In this document: positions 38,642 to 47,510 of the stretch, one piece after another
Numbering within the stretch: the first letter of the stretch is position 1
Layout of the letters: each line of letters starts with the position of its first letter
DNA from: Alphaproteobacteria bacterium
GTDB lineage: Bacteria > Pseudomonadota > Alphaproteobacteria > CACIAM-22H2
Assembly (NCBI GenBank): GCA_016793165.1
Contig: JAEULA010000013.1
Span: forward strand, 186,001 to 250,000
Direction: 5' to 3'
DNA: 64,000 nt
Translations under genes and position numbers: made by a program
Notes under the pieces: generated by a model
Seen by the model: the letters and a program-made list of their open reading frames with translations, nothing else
Database searches by the model: none
What the model was told of the DNA's origin: nothing

Positions 38642-39586
38642 TCAGTTCTCGTTGCGGCCGCGACGGCGCTCGCGGGTGTAGCTGAAGATCTCGGAGAAGC
38701 CGATCAGCAGGATGAGGACGCCGAGCACGACCTGGATCGCCGCGAGCGCTCGGGCCGCGTCGGTGGACGGCACGATGTCGCCGTAGCCGACGGTCGCCAT
38801 CGTCACGATCGAGAAGTACAGGCTCTCCGGGAAGGTCAGCGCCCGATGCGCGCCGCCGATGGTGAAGTTGGGCGTCGTCGCGAGCCGGTCGAGGATCCGG
38901 TAGAGCGACGCGAAGACGATCACGGTGACCGAGTAGAAGGTCAGGAAGGCGAAGGTGGGCACGACCAGCTTCGCGATGCGCTCGAAGAACTCCTCGAACA
39001 GCAGCCCGGTCTCGATCAGGAAGCTCGAGACGTCGGCGCTGACGGCGAACACGATCGCGGCGATCGCCGCCATGGCGGCGAGGAACGCCAGGTCGGCGGC
39101 GCGCGCGGAGAGATCGAGCGTCGGCAGCACGAAGGTCAGCACGCCGATGCCGAACACCGGCACGAGCCAAAGGAAGCTGCGCGCGACCTCCTCGGCGTCG
39201 GCCACCCGGTCGGCGAGCACGATGCGCCGGATCCGGTCGCGCCGGATCCAGGCCCCCGCGAGAAAGGCGAGGAACGGCAGGATGAATCCGATGCGGGTGG
39301 CGAACACGCCGACCTGCGCGAAGTTCACCTCGGTGAACACCACGAACAGGCTGGTGTAGACCGCGAGCCCGTTCGCGAAGGCGATCGCGAAGAAGCGGCT
39401 GCCCGGAAAGGCGCGCAGGAAGAACGCCACGGCGCCGAGCACCATCGCCACGAGCATGATGATGAAGCCGAGGTCGAAATACTCCGCCGCCGCCGCCGCG
39501 ATCAGCCCGACCAGCATGGTCGTGAAGCCGATGCCGCCGAGGCCGGCCCGGCCGAGCAGGCGGTTCACCGCCGGCCTCCCCGGCAT
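38642..39586 (-). CDS. Potassium-channel-like membrane protein
   Basis: 314 residues with about seven hydrophobic segments. The selectivity filter TVGYGD is at 265-270 in TMATVGYGDIVPS, before the last membrane helix (about 282-302). The short basic C-terminus has no RCK or cyclic-nucleotide domain. The N-terminal half, with several helices, is not a typical voltage sensor; it has arginines in WIRRDRIRR (113-121) between helices. It should conduct potassium across the inner membrane. It lies seven bp upstream of mccA and downstream of the hydratase in the same direction, an odd position inside a catabolic cluster. Confidence 0.85.
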   Translation of the reverse strand: MPGRPAVNRLLGRAGLGGIGFTTMLVGLIAAAAAEYFDLGFIIMLVAMVLGAVAFFLRAFPGSRFFAIAFANGLAVYTSLFVVFTEVNFAQVGVFATRIGFILPFLAFLAGAWIRRDRIRRIVLADRVADAEEVARSFLWLVPVFGIGVLTFVLPTLDLSARAADLAFLAAMAAIAAIVFAVSADVSSFLIETGLLFEEFFERIAKLVVPTFAFLTFYSVTVIVFASLYRILDRLATTPNFTIGGAHRALTFPESLYFSIVTMATVGYGDIVPSTDAARALAAIQVVLGVLILLIGFSEIFSYTRERRRGRNEN

Positions 39587-39662
39587 CGGCGCGCGCGCGG
39601 CGGCGCCGCGATCGCGCGGCGACGACCTGCGGTCCGCCGCCCGTCGAGGAGGCGAACGGCCG

Positions 39663-40457
39663 TCACGATCCCGCCGTCCAGTTCGGCCTGCGCTTCTCGA
39701 GGAAGCTCGCGATGCCTTCGCGCCCCTCGGCGCCGGCGCGGATGTCGGCGATGCGTCGCGCCGTCTCCGCGACCAGCGCGTCGTCGAGCGGGGTGCGGGC
39801 GACCAGCCGGATCAGGTCCTTGGCCGCACGCATCGCCGCGGGCCCGTTGGCGACCAGCACGTCGCAGATCCGGTCGACGCCGGCCTGCAGCTGATCCGCC
39901 ATGAAGACGCCGTGCACGAGGCCCAGCTGCTCGGCGGCGCGCGCGTCGAAGCTCTCGGCCGTCAGGAAGTAGCGGCGCGCATTGCGCTCGCCGATCGCCG
40001 CGACGACATAGGGGCTGATCACCGCGGGGATCAGGCCCAGACGCGTCTCCGAGATCGCGAAGGTGGCGCGCTCGGCGGCCAGGGCGATGTCGCAGCAGGC
40101 GACCAGCCCGCATCCGCCGGCGATCGCGGCCCCCTGGACCTGCGCCACGGTCGGCTTGCCCAGCATGTCCAGCGTACGCATCAGCCGCGCCATCGCCTCC
40201 GCGTCGCGACGGTTCTCGGCCTGCGAATAGAGCGCCATGCGCTTCATCCAGTTGAGATCGGCGCCGGCGGAGAAGCTCTTGCCGGCACCGGTGAGCACGA
40301 CCACGCGCACGCCGCGATCCGCGTCGAGGCGCTCGAGCGTGGCGGTCAGCTCGGCGATCAGCGCGTCGTCGAAGGCGTTATGGATCTCCGGCCGGTTGAG
40401 CGTGATCGTCGCCACGCCGCGGGCGTCGGCGGCCACGAGGGTCGTCGGTGCGCCCAT
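39663..40457 (-). CDS. Enoyl-CoA hydratase/isomerase, likely 3-methylglutaconyl-CoA hydratase
   Basis: 264 residues of the crotonase fold. The oxyanion-hole segments SAGADLNWM and GAAIAGGCGLVACCD are present, and the catalytic glutamate is probably in ISETRLGLIPAVIS, a segment characteristic of methylglutaconyl-CoA hydratases. In leucine catabolism this step hydrates the product of methylcrotonyl-CoA carboxylase to HMG-CoA. It sits between the two carboxylase subunits, supporting that role. The ATG at 40455-40457 follows the carboxyltransferase stop by 65 bp. Confidence 0.9.
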   Translation of the reverse strand: MGAPTTLVAADARGVATITLNRPEIHNAFDDALIAELTATLERLDADRGVRVVVLTGAGKSFSAGADLNWMKRMALYSQAENRRDAEAMARLMRTLDMLGKPTVAQVQGAAIAGGCGLVACCDIALAAERATFAISETRLGLIPAVISPYVVAAIGERNARRYFLTAESFDARAAEQLGLVHGVFMADQLQAGVDRICDVLVANGPAAMRAAKDLIRLVARTPLDDALVAETARRIADIRAGAEGREGIASFLEKRRPNWTAGS

Positions 40458-40522
40458 GTCAGGCGCTCCCGGCCGGAGCGCGGACCGCGACGGGGGCGTC
40501 GGTGCCGGAGATCCGTCCCATG

Positions 40523-42130
40523 TCACATCCTGAACACGCCGAAGCGCGTCTTCTCGATCGGGGCGTTGAGGGCGGACGAGATGGCGAGGCCGAGCACCAT
40601 GCGCGTGTCGGCGGGATCGATGATGCCGTCGTCCCAGAGGCGCGCCGTCGCGTAGTACGGATGTCCCTGGGTCTCGTACTGCTCGCGGATCGGGCGCTTG
40701 AACGCCTCCTCGTCCTCCGCGCTCCAGCTCTTGCCCTGCGCCGCCATGCCGTCGCGCCGAACCGTCGCGAGGACGGCTGCGGCCTGCTCGCCACCCATCA
40801 CGGAAATGCGCGCGTTCGGCCACATGAACAGCAGCCGAGGACCGAAGGCGCGTCCGCACATCCCGTAGTTCCCGGCGCCGAAGCTGCCGCCGATGATGAC
40901 CGTGAACTTCGGGACGGCCGCGCAGGCCACCGCCGTCACCATCTTCGCCCCGTCCTTCGCGATGCCGCCGGCCTCGTATTTCCGGCCGACCATGAAGCCG
41001 GCGATGTTCTGCAGGAAGACGAGCGGGATGCCGCGCTGCGCGCAAAGCTCGATGAAGTGCGCCGCCTTGAGCGCCGATTCAGAGAACAGGATGCCGTTGT
41101 TGGCGACGATGCCCACGGGATAGCCCAGGATCCGCGCGACGCCCGTGACGATCGTCGGCCCGTAGAGCGGCTTGAACTCGTCGAGCTCGCTGCCGTCGAC
41201 GAGCCGCGCGATCACCTCGCGCACGTCGTAGGGCTTGCGCGTGTCGGTCGGCACGATCCCGTGCAGCTCGGCGGCGGGGTGCAGCGGCTCGCGCGGCTCG
41301 CGCGTCTCCAGCTCCACCGACTTGCGGCGGTTGAGATTGGCGACCAGCCTTCGCGCGAGCGCCAGCGCGTGGGCATCATCGCGCGCCATGTGGTCTGTGA
41401 CTCCCGAGCTGCGGCTGTGCACCTCGGCGCCCCCGAGCTCCTCGGCCGAGACGACCTCCCCGGTCGCCGCCTTCACCAGCGGCGGGCCGCCGAGGAAGAT
41501 CGTGCCTTGCCCCCGAACGATGATCGCCTCGTCGGACATCGCCGGCACATAGGCCCCGCCGGCGGTGCACGAGCCCATCACGACGGCGATCTGCGGGATC
41601 CCCGCCGCCGACATCGTTGCCTGGTTGTAGAAGATCCGCCCGAAATGGTCGCGATCGGGAAACACCTCGTCCTGGTTGGGCAGGTTGGCGCCCCCGGAAT
41701 CGACGAGATACAGGCAAGGCAGGTTGTTCTCGCGCGCGATCTCCTGGGCGCGCACGTGCTTCTTCACCGTCATCGGGAAGTAGGTGCCGCCCTTCACGGT
41801 CGCGTCGTTGCAGACGATGACGCATTCGCGCCCCGAGACGCGGCCGATCCCGGTGATCAGCCCGGCCCCGACAACGTCGGCCCCGTACATGCCGTCGCCG
41901 GCGAGGGGCGAGAGCTCGAGGAAGGGAGCGCCCGGATCGAGCAGCAGCCGTACGCGCTCGCGCGGCAGCAGCTTGCCGCGCTTGACGTGCCGCTCACGCG
42001 CGGCCGCCCCGCCCCCTTGCGTCGCCGCGTCGGTCTTGGCGCGGAGGTCGCCGACCAGCCGCGCCATCGCCTCGGCATTGGCGCGGAAGGAATCGGAGCG
42101 CGGGTCGATCGCGGTCTTCAGGACGGACAT
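40523..42130 (-). CDS. mccB: Methylcrotonyl-CoA carboxylase carboxyltransferase (beta) subunit
   Basis: 535 residues with the two crotonase-like carboxyltransferase halves. [16 protein letters not shown] and [19 protein letters not shown] form the acyl-CoA and carboxybiotin pockets; [20 protein letters not shown] and [11 protein letters not shown] are typical of MCC beta. It moves the carboxyl group from biotin to methylcrotonyl-CoA. The sequence opens [19 protein letters not shown], the usual MCC beta start. With mccA and the hydratase it forms the middle of the leucine pathway; isovaleryl-CoA dehydrogenase and HMG-CoA lyase are not in the window. Confidence 0.94.
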   Translation of the reverse strand: MSVLKTAIDPRSDSFRANAEAMARLVGDLRAKTDAATQGGGAAARERHVKRGKLLPRERVRLLLDPGAPFLELSPLAGDGMYGADVVGAGLITGIGRVSGRECVIVCNDATVKGGTYFPMTVKKHVRAQEIARENNLPCLYLVDSGGANLPNQDEVFPDRDHFGRIFYNQATMSAAGIPQIAVVMGSCTAGGAYVPAMSDEAIIVRGQGTIFLGGPPLVKAATGEVVSAEELGGAEVHSRSSGVTDHMARDDAHALALARRLVANLNRRKSVELETREPREPLHPAAELHGIVPTDTRKPYDVREVIARLVDGSELDEFKPLYGPTIVTGVARILGYPVGIVANNGILFSESALKAAHFIELCAQRGIPLVFLQNIAGFMVGRKYEAGGIAKDGAKMVTAVACAAVPKFTVIIGGSFGAGNYGMCGRAFGPRLLFMWPNARISVMGGEQAAAVLATVRRDGMAAQGKSWSAEDEEAFKRPIREQYETQGHPYYATARLWDDGIIDPADTRMVLGLAISSALNAPIEKTRFGVFRM

Positions 42131-42152
42131 GTGGGGATTTGTAGAACAGGCC

Positions 42153-42938
42153 TCAGGAACCCGCCACGGCGCTCGGGAAGTGGATGCGAAGCCGCTCGAT
42201 CCAGCCGGCATCGCCGCGCAGCCAGGGCAGCGGCGAGGCCGGCGCCCCGCCGCGGCCCGCCAGGATCTCCTCCAGCGCCCAGGCGAGGCACAGGTTGGAG
42301 GACAGCACCGGCGGCCCGCCGGCCGCATTGAGCCGGGTCAGCACCGCCAGCGTCGGCAGCCCGGTGCCGCTGACCACGACCGCGTCGACGTCGAGCGAGG
42401 CGATGTCGGCGAGCACGCCGGCCGCGGCGCGGCTGCGCTGCGCGTAGATCGGGTGATAGCCCTTCTCCACCGGCGCGGGCTCGCGCAGCACCGCGATCTC
42501 GAATCCGGCCTTGCGCCAGTAGTCGACGCAGGCGTCGGTCAGCCATTTCGGATAGGGGCTCACCATGCACAGGCGACGGGCCTTGAGGGTGCGCAGGGCG
42601 GCGAAGATCGCGTCGACGGCCGCGACCACCGGGCGCGGCCCGTCCCACGGCCGCGCGAAGGTGGCCACCGGGCGCTCGAGGATGTAGGAGGCGCCGGTGC
42701 ACGCGACGCCGATCGCGTCGAGCGGCGCGTCGGCGAAGTCCTTCAGCGTCGAATCGATCGTCTCGAAATAGGCGATCAGCCGCGCACGCAGGTCCGGCGC
42801 CGGGCAGGTCAGCCGGGCATTCACGATGCCGACATCGGGCCCCATGAGGATGCCGAGCTCGGGCTCGACAGTCGCATTGGCCTGCGGCGTCACGATGCCG
42901 ACCAGGGCGCGGCTGCCGTACTCCAGGGGCTGTCTCAT
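42153..42938 (-). CDS. Maleate isomerase / arylmalonate decarboxylase superfamily protein
   Basis: 261 residues of the Asp/Glu racemase superfamily. The first catalytic cysteine is present as Cys80 in GVACTGASY. In maleate isomerases a second cysteine lies in a V-S-C-T-N-L-R-T-L context; here that stretch reads [13 protein letters not shown], so Gly191 takes its place. Two-cysteine racemization or isomerization is therefore unlikely, and a one-cysteine reaction is possible. The N-terminal [15 protein letters not shown] and late [14 protein letters not shown] are otherwise typical. It is 22 bp downstream-side of mccB on the same strand and may be the first gene of that operon. Confidence 0.82.
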   Translation of the reverse strand: MRQPLEYGSRALVGIVTPQANATVEPELGILMGPDVGIVNARLTCPAPDLRARLIAYFETIDSTLKDFADAPLDAIGVACTGASYILERPVATFARPWDGPRPVVAAVDAIFAALRTLKARRLCMVSPYPKWLTDACVDYWRKAGFEIAVLREPAPVEKGYHPIYAQRSRAAAGVLADIASLDVDAVVVSGTGLPTLAVLTRLNAAGGPPVLSSNLCLAWALEEILAGRGGAPASPLPWLRGDAGWIERLRIHFPSAVAGS

Positions 42939-43014
42939 CGTCGGGACTCCTCGTTGCAGGAGCCCCGACCATAGACCCCGGTCGAGGGGATTGCCCTGTC
43001 CCGGATTGTCGCGC

Positions 43015-44109
43015 TCAGAGATAGGTCCCGCGGATGTCCACGGTGCTCTCGTGGCCCACTTGGCCGAGATGCGCCGACAGCCAGGTCGACGCCGTCTCGC
43101 GGCCGATGTCGCGGAGCTGGGTGAGGAAGTCCCAGTCGGCGTTGAGCTTGCTCGCGATGCTGAAGCCGCACATCCGCTCGTGTGCGGCGATGGCGTGCAG
43201 GCGCATGCGCTTGAGGCCGCGATCGGCCACGGCGCCCGAATCGATCAGGGACGTCACGAAGTCGATCGCGCGCATCTCGCGCATCAGCGAGGAGTTGAAG
43301 CTGACCTCGTTGATGCGGTTCATGATCTCGCCCGCCGTGCGCGGGATCTCCGCCCGCTCGATCGGATTGATATGCACGATCACGACGTCGGCGCTGTCGC
43401 AGTTGTAGATGAGCGGGAAGATCGCCGGATTGCCCATGTAGCCGCCGTCCCAGTACGCCTCGCCGTCGATCTCGACGGCCTGGAACAGGAACGGCAGGCA
43501 GGCCGACGCCATCACCGCCTCCAGCGAGACCTCGTCGTTGCCGAACAGCTTGACGCGCCCCGTGCGCACGTTGGTCGCCGAGAGGAACAGCCTGATCGGG
43601 CAGCAATGGCTGCGAAGCCGCTCGAAGTCGACCGCCTGCGCCAGCACGCGCTTCAGCGGATTGAAGTTCGACGGGTTGAACTGGTACGGCGACATCAGCC
43701 GCGTCATCAGGTCGAAGGCGAGATAGGCCGGCGACCATTCGAGCGCGGCGTTGCCGAACCACTTGTCCAGCATCGTCGGCTGCAGCGGGCTGGTCGCGGC
43801 GGCGTGGCTGACCCGTCGCCAGAAATTGGCGAGCGCGCGACGCGCGCCGTCGCGACCGCCCTCGGCGAAGCCGTAGGCGAGCACGACGGCGTTCATCGCC
43901 CCGGCGCTCGTGGCGCTGATTCCCTCGAACGCGACCGCCGGCTCCTCGAGGAGCCGGTCGAGCACGCCCCAGGTGAAGGCGCCGTGCGCGCCGCCGCCCT
44001 GCAGGGCGAGGTTGATGGACTTCACCTCGCTCGGCACTGCGGCGGACGCCTCGGGATGCGGATGGACATGGCGACGGTTGGTCGCGACGGCGGGCGTGGA
44101 GTCGGGCAT
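43015..44109 (-). CDS. Patatin-like phospholipase family protein
   Basis: 364 residues. The patatin features are an oxyanion loop GGGAHG (38-43), the nucleophile Ser68 in ATSAG, and the Asp221 of the dyad in WDGGYMGNP. The first glycine of the usual G-x-S-x-G is alanine (A66). The C-terminal half matches the layout of patatin proteins that carry a DUF3734-type tail. It has no signal peptide. It lies 53 bp after bdhA on the same strand; this pairing with a 3-hydroxybutyrate dehydrogenase suggests action on PHB granules, oligomers or their phospholipid coat, but that is inference. AAGGGGGAAG precedes the ATG. Confidence 0.88.
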   Translation of the reverse strand: MPDSTPAVATNRRHVHPHPEASAAVPSEVKSINLALQGGGAHGAFTWGVLDRLLEEPAVAFEGISATSAGAMNAVVLAYGFAEGGRDGARRALANFWRRVSHAAATSPLQPTMLDKWFGNAALEWSPAYLAFDLMTRLMSPYQFNPSNFNPLKRVLAQAVDFERLRSHCCPIRLFLSATNVRTGRVKLFGNDEVSLEAVMASACLPFLFQAVEIDGEAYWDGGYMGNPAIFPLIYNCDSADVVIVHINPIERAEIPRTAGEIMNRINEVSFNSSLMREMRAIDFVTSLIDSGAVADRGLKRMRLHAIAAHERMCGFSIASKLNADWDFLTQLRDIGRETASTWLSAHLGQVGHESTVDIRGTYL

Positions 44110-44162
44110 GGCGCTTCCCCCTTCGGGTCTGATCGATGCGGAACCGGTCGGCACGGCGATGG

Positions 44163-45005
44163 TCAATGCGCGGTCCAGCCGCCGTCGACCGGCAGGGCGG
44201 CGCCGGTGATCGAGCGCCCCGACTCGCCGCACAGGAACGTCGCGAGCGCGCCGAGTTCGTCGACCGTCGCGAACGCCTTGTTGGGCTGGTTCTTGAGCAG
44301 CACGTCCTTGATCACGCGCTCGCGGTCGATGCCGTGGGCGCGCGCCTGGTCGTCGATTTGCCGCTCGACCAGCGGGGTCCAGACATAGCCCGGGCAGATC
44401 GCGTTGCAGGTCACGCCATTCTGCGCACCTTCCAGCGCGGTCACCTTGGTGAGGCCGACGAGTCCGTGCTTGGCGGCGACATAGGCCGACTTGAACGGCG
44501 ACGCGACGAGCCCGTGCGCCGAGGCGACGTTGAGGATGCGGCCCCAGCCGCGCGACTTCATGCCGCCGAGCACGGCCCGCGTCGCGACGAAGGCGGCGGT
44601 GAGATTGAGCCCGAGGATCAGGTCCCACTTCTCCAGCGGGAACTCGTCGATCGGCGCGACATGCTGGACGCCCGCATTGTTCACGAGGATGTCGATGGCG
44701 CCGAGCTCCCGCATCGCATGCTCGACCAGCATCTCGACGCCGCTGACCTTGCTGAGGTCGGCGCCCGAGAAGCCGACGCGCACGCCGAATTCGGCGGCGA
44801 GCGCGCCCTGGATCTCCTCGGTCTGCCGCGGATCGCCGAGGCCGTTGAGCAGGACGTCGGCGCCGGCCGCGGCGAGCGCCCGCGCGATGCCGAGGCCGAT
44901 GCCGCTGGTGGAGCCGGTGACGACGGCGCTCCGGCCGGCCAGCGCGCGGGCCGGCAGGGCGTCCGCGAGTCCGACGGGAGCGGGGAGATCGAGGGTAAGG
45001 GTCAT
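44163..45005 (-). CDS. bdhA: 3-hydroxybutyrate dehydrogenase
   Basis: 280 residues, a short-chain dehydrogenase with the nucleotide loop TGSTSGIGLGIARAL, NNAG, the Ser-Tyr-Lys triad in NVASAHGLVASPFKSAYVAAK, and the LKNQPNKAFATVDELG segment typical of BdhA. It interconverts 3-hydroxybutyrate and acetoacetate with NAD in PHB mobilisation. About 24 residues precede the usual start (the core begins at LAGRSAVVTGS), but the ATG at 45003-45005 has a strong AGGAGG, so the longer start is used. It is downstream of the truncated reductase-like gene by 35 bp and upstream of the patatin gene. Confidence 0.92.
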   Translation of the reverse strand: MTLTLDLPAPVGLADALPARALAGRSAVVTGSTSGIGLGIARALAAAGADVLLNGLGDPRQTEEIQGALAAEFGVRVGFSGADLSKVSGVEMLVEHAMRELGAIDILVNNAGVQHVAPIDEFPLEKWDLILGLNLTAAFVATRAVLGGMKSRGWGRILNVASAHGLVASPFKSAYVAAKHGLVGLTKVTALEGAQNGVTCNAICPGYVWTPLVERQIDDQARAHGIDRERVIKDVLLKNQPNKAFATVDELGALATFLCGESGRSITGAALPVDGGWTAH

Positions 45006-45040
45006 GGAGGCCTCCTGGGCTGGGTTGAAACGGGGAACGG

Positions 45041-45820
45041 TCAGTGGGTCGTGACGCGGAGCGGGCCACCGGCATCGGCGGCGCGGGCGAACCACCCCGC
45101 GACGCGCGGCAGGCAGACGAGCGCGTCGATGTCGAGGCCGGCGTCCAGCGCGAGGATCCAGGGCTGCAGGTGCTCGAAGGCGCAGGCCCCGACGATCGTC
45201 ACCCCGAGCAGCGTGCCGCTCGCCGTGCAGGTCGCCTTGATGTGATGTCGGCCGCCGGAATCGGCCCCGTCGGCCATGCCGCGCAGGATCCGCAGCTCGG
45301 CCCCGGCATGCCGCGCGCGCCGCGTGTCCAGCCCCGCATGGGCGAGCACCGGATCGGTACGCACCACACGCACCGGCGTGCCGCTCCAGGGCCTGACCGC
45401 GGGGCGCCGCCGCGCGGCCGGCGCCGGCGCGGCGAGGACATGGCTCGCCTCCAGTCCCTGAAGGACGCTGCCGCGGCGGAGATAGGCGTTCACCCGTCCG
45501 CTGCGGGACTCGAGATGCGCGACGCGGGCACGCTCGAGCACGGCGATGCCGTCCTCGACGAAGGCCGCGCGCAGGACGCCGACCAGCTCCCGATCTTCCT
45601 CCGGCAGGAGCAGCCCGGGCACCGCGATCGTCACGTCGGCACCGAGCCGGCGATAGGCCTGGGCGGTCGCGCAGGACTGCGCGTCGCCACCAAGCACGAG
45701 CAGATGCTCCGGCACCACCGTGTTGGCGCGGATGGAAGCGGGCGTGAAGTGCGGCACGCTGGCGAGGAGCGGCGCGAGCGGCGGCGTCGCGGCGGGCTCG
45801 ACATGGAGCGCGAGGGTCAT
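45041..45820 (-). CDS. Truncated pyridine-nucleotide-disulfide reductase-like protein without the FAD domain
   Basis: 259 residues. The start of the conserved part (SVPHFTPASIRANTVVPEHLLVLGG) matches the second, NAD-binding half of mercuric reductase or lipoamide dehydrogenase, and the end has a dimerization-domain-like LLGVTIVGACAFEHLQPW. The N-terminal FAD-binding domain with the CxxxxC disulfide is missing, and the NAD loop is degenerate (GGDAQS rather than GxGxxG). It is therefore not an ordinary flavoenzyme; it may be a non-catalytic binding protein or a decaying gene. The ATG overlaps the stop of the upstream 60-residue gene (ATGA at 45817-45820), and the frame is intact. Confidence 0.65.
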   Translation of the reverse strand: MTLALHVEPAATPPLAPLLASVPHFTPASIRANTVVPEHLLVLGGDAQSCATAQAYRRLGADVTIAVPGLLLPEEDRELVGVLRAAFVEDGIAVLERARVAHLESRSGRVNAYLRRGSVLQGLEASHVLAAPAPAARRRPAVRPWSGTPVRVVRTDPVLAHAGLDTRRARHAGAELRILRGMADGADSGGRHHIKATCTASGTLLGVTIVGACAFEHLQPWILALDAGLDIDALVCLPRVAGWFARAADAGGPLRVTTH

Positions 45821-45999
45821 CGCACGCTCCCGACGCGCATCGGCAAGGCGTCCGCCAACTGGATCATCGGGGCGGAGGCGAGCGGCCCGCGATCCGCGCG
45901 CGCCGGGCTCATCACGGCCACGGCGAGCGCGAAGGCGACACCGGCACCAAGGCCGGCGACGCTCAGCGACAAGCGAAGAAAATTCCGATCCGAAATCAT
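45817..45999 (-). CDS. Small exported or membrane-anchored protein, 60 residues
   Basis: MISDRNFLRLSLSVAGLGAG starts a clear signal-like hydrophobic stretch (residues 8-30) ending near SPARAD, followed by 25 residues with no known motif. AGGAGGAGG lies just before the ATG, one of the strongest ribosome-binding sites in the window. Translation is coupled to the truncated reductase-like gene by an ATGA overlap. I do not recognise a family. An 11-bp-periodic LysR-type site lies about 90-125 bp upstream of its start, so it is probably the first gene of a regulated operon that may extend through bdhA and the patatin gene. Confidence 0.65.
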   Translation of the reverse strand: MISDRNFLRLSLSVAGLGAGVAFALAVAVMSPARADRGPLASAPMIQLADALPMRVGSVR

Positions 46000-46087
46000 G
46001 GCTCCTCCTCCTGGTTGGTCGGCCGCCGGATCGTCGGCGGCGTTCTTGCGTGCCGTGGAGAATGCGGAGCCGCGCCGCGACGCTGAA

Positions 46088-46124
46088 ATGCCGATGCCCT
46101 ATCGTTTCGATGTCCACCGCGTAT
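46088..46124. promoter_or_regulatory. LysR-type (OxyR-like) binding site 1
   Basis: Four tetrads at exact 11-bp steps: ATGC (46088), CTAT (46099), ATGT (46110) and GTAT (46121). Against the OxyR pattern ATAG-N7-CTAT-N7-ATAG-N7-CTAT this is 11 of 16. The flank AAATGCCGATG is shared with site 2. It is about 90-125 bp before the start of the 60-residue gene on the minus strand. Confidence 0.5.
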
Positions 46125-46215
46125 GCGCCGCGGGCGCGCGACGCGGACGCGAAAAGGGCCGCCGCGCGTCGGCGCGACGGCCCCTGCCCTGCCCGCGCCG
46201 CGGCGCGTCAGCGGA

Positions 46216-47481
46216 TCAGGTCTCGATATCGCCGGTGATGAGCCGCGCGCCGCGCTGATAGGTCAGGTACGACCACAGCCAGTCGGTCATCACGGCGAGA
46301 CGATTGCGGAAGCCGATCAGGAACCAGACATGCGCGAGACCCCACAGCCACCAGGCCGTCGCGCCGCGCAGTTGCAGCCGCCCGAAGCCGGCGACGGCCG
46401 CCCCGCGCCCGATCGTCGCGAGATCGCCGGCATGCCGGTAGACGAACGCAGGCGGCGCCGGGCGGCCCGCAAGTCTCGCCGCGATCACGGCCGCGGCGAA
46501 GAGACCGGCCTGCTTCGCCGCGGGCGCGATTCCGGGAACCGGCGCGCCGCCGGCCTGACGGATCGCGGCGGTGTCGCCGACGACCAGGATCTCGGGATGC
46601 CCGGGTAGCGTCAGATCCGCACCGACGACGACGCGCCCGGCGCGATCCTTTTCGGCCGCCAGCCAGCGCGCCGCCGGCGATGCCGCCACGCCGGCGGCCC
46701 ACACCACGCAGCGCGTCGCGATGCGCTCGTCGCCGACGGCGACGCCCTCGGCGTCGCAGGCGGAGACGGGCTGCCCGGTGCGGACCTCGACGCCGAGGCG
46801 CTCGAGCGCCTGGCGCGCCGCCCCGGACAAGGCGGCAGGAAACGCCGCGAGCAGCCGCGGGCCGGCCTCGATCAGGACGATGCGCGCGTCGCGAGGATCG
46901 ATGGTGCGGAAATCCCGCGCCAGCGCCTTGCGCGCGAGTTCGGCGATGGCCCCGGCCATCTCGACACCGGTCGGGCCGCCGCCGATGACGACGAAGGTGA
47001 GCAGCGCGCGGCGCCGCGCGGCATCGCCGCAGGTCTCGGCGCGCTCGAAGGCGAGCAGCAGACGCCGGCGGATCGCCGTCGCATCCTCGATCTTCTTCAG
47101 GCCGGGGGCATGCCGCTCCCACTGGTCGTTGCCGAAATAGGCATGCCGCGCGCCGGTCGCGACGACGAGCGTGTCGTAGGCGATCTCGCCGCCGTCGGTC
47201 TCGACGATGCGGCGCACCTTGTCGATTCCCTCGATCTTCGCGAGCACGACGCGGGCATTCGCCTGGCGCGCAAGGATCGATCGGATCGGCGCCGCGATGT
47301 CCGCGGGCGAAAGCCCCGCCGTTGCCACCTGGTAGAGCAGCGGCTGGAACAGGTGGTAGTTGCGCTTGTCGACGACGGTGACGTCGGCATCGACGTCGCG
47401 CAGGGCCGTCACGGCGGCGAGACCGCCGAAGCCGGCACCGAGCACGACGACGCGGTGGCGTGCGGCAGTCAGGGGCGGCAT
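46216..47481 (-). CDS. ndh: Type II NADH dehydrogenase-like NAD(P)/FAD oxidoreductase
   Basis: 421 residues. The FAD loop GAGFGGLAAVTAL is at about 15-27, VDKRNYHLFQPLLYQVATAGL follows and is characteristic of NDH-2, and the NAD loop GGGPTGVEMAGAIAEL is at about 168-183. The EILVVGDTAAI segment contacts FAD. The C-terminus (WWLWGLAHVWFLIGFRNR) is the amphipathic membrane anchor of this family. It oxidises NADH and passes electrons to quinone without pumping protons. It lies 29 bp after the DoxX-like gene in a two-gene operon that has a LysR-type site in its promoter. Confidence 0.92.
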   Translation of the reverse strand: MPPLTAARHRVVVLGAGFGGLAAVTALRDVDADVTVVDKRNYHLFQPLLYQVATAGLSPADIAAPIRSILARQANARVVLAKIEGIDKVRRIVETDGGEIAYDTLVVATGARHAYFGNDQWERHAPGLKKIEDATAIRRRLLLAFERAETCGDAARRRALLTFVVIGGGPTGVEMAGAIAELARKALARDFRTIDPRDARIVLIEAGPRLLAAFPAALSGAARQALERLGVEVRTGQPVSACDAEGVAVGDERIATRCVVWAAGVAASPAARWLAAEKDRAGRVVVGADLTLPGHPEILVVGDTAAIRQAGGAPVPGIAPAAKQAGLFAAAVIAARLAGRPAPPAFVYRHAGDLATIGRGAAVAGFGRLQLRGATAWWLWGLAHVWFLIGFRNRLAVMTDWLWSYLTYQRGARLITGDIET

Positions 47482-47510
47482 CGCGCGATCCTCGGGACGC
47501 GGCGCGACGT

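Noticed and set aside
42153..42938. Calling this gene a standard maleate isomerase
   Set aside because: The second catalytic cysteine is glycine, so only the superfamily is claimed.
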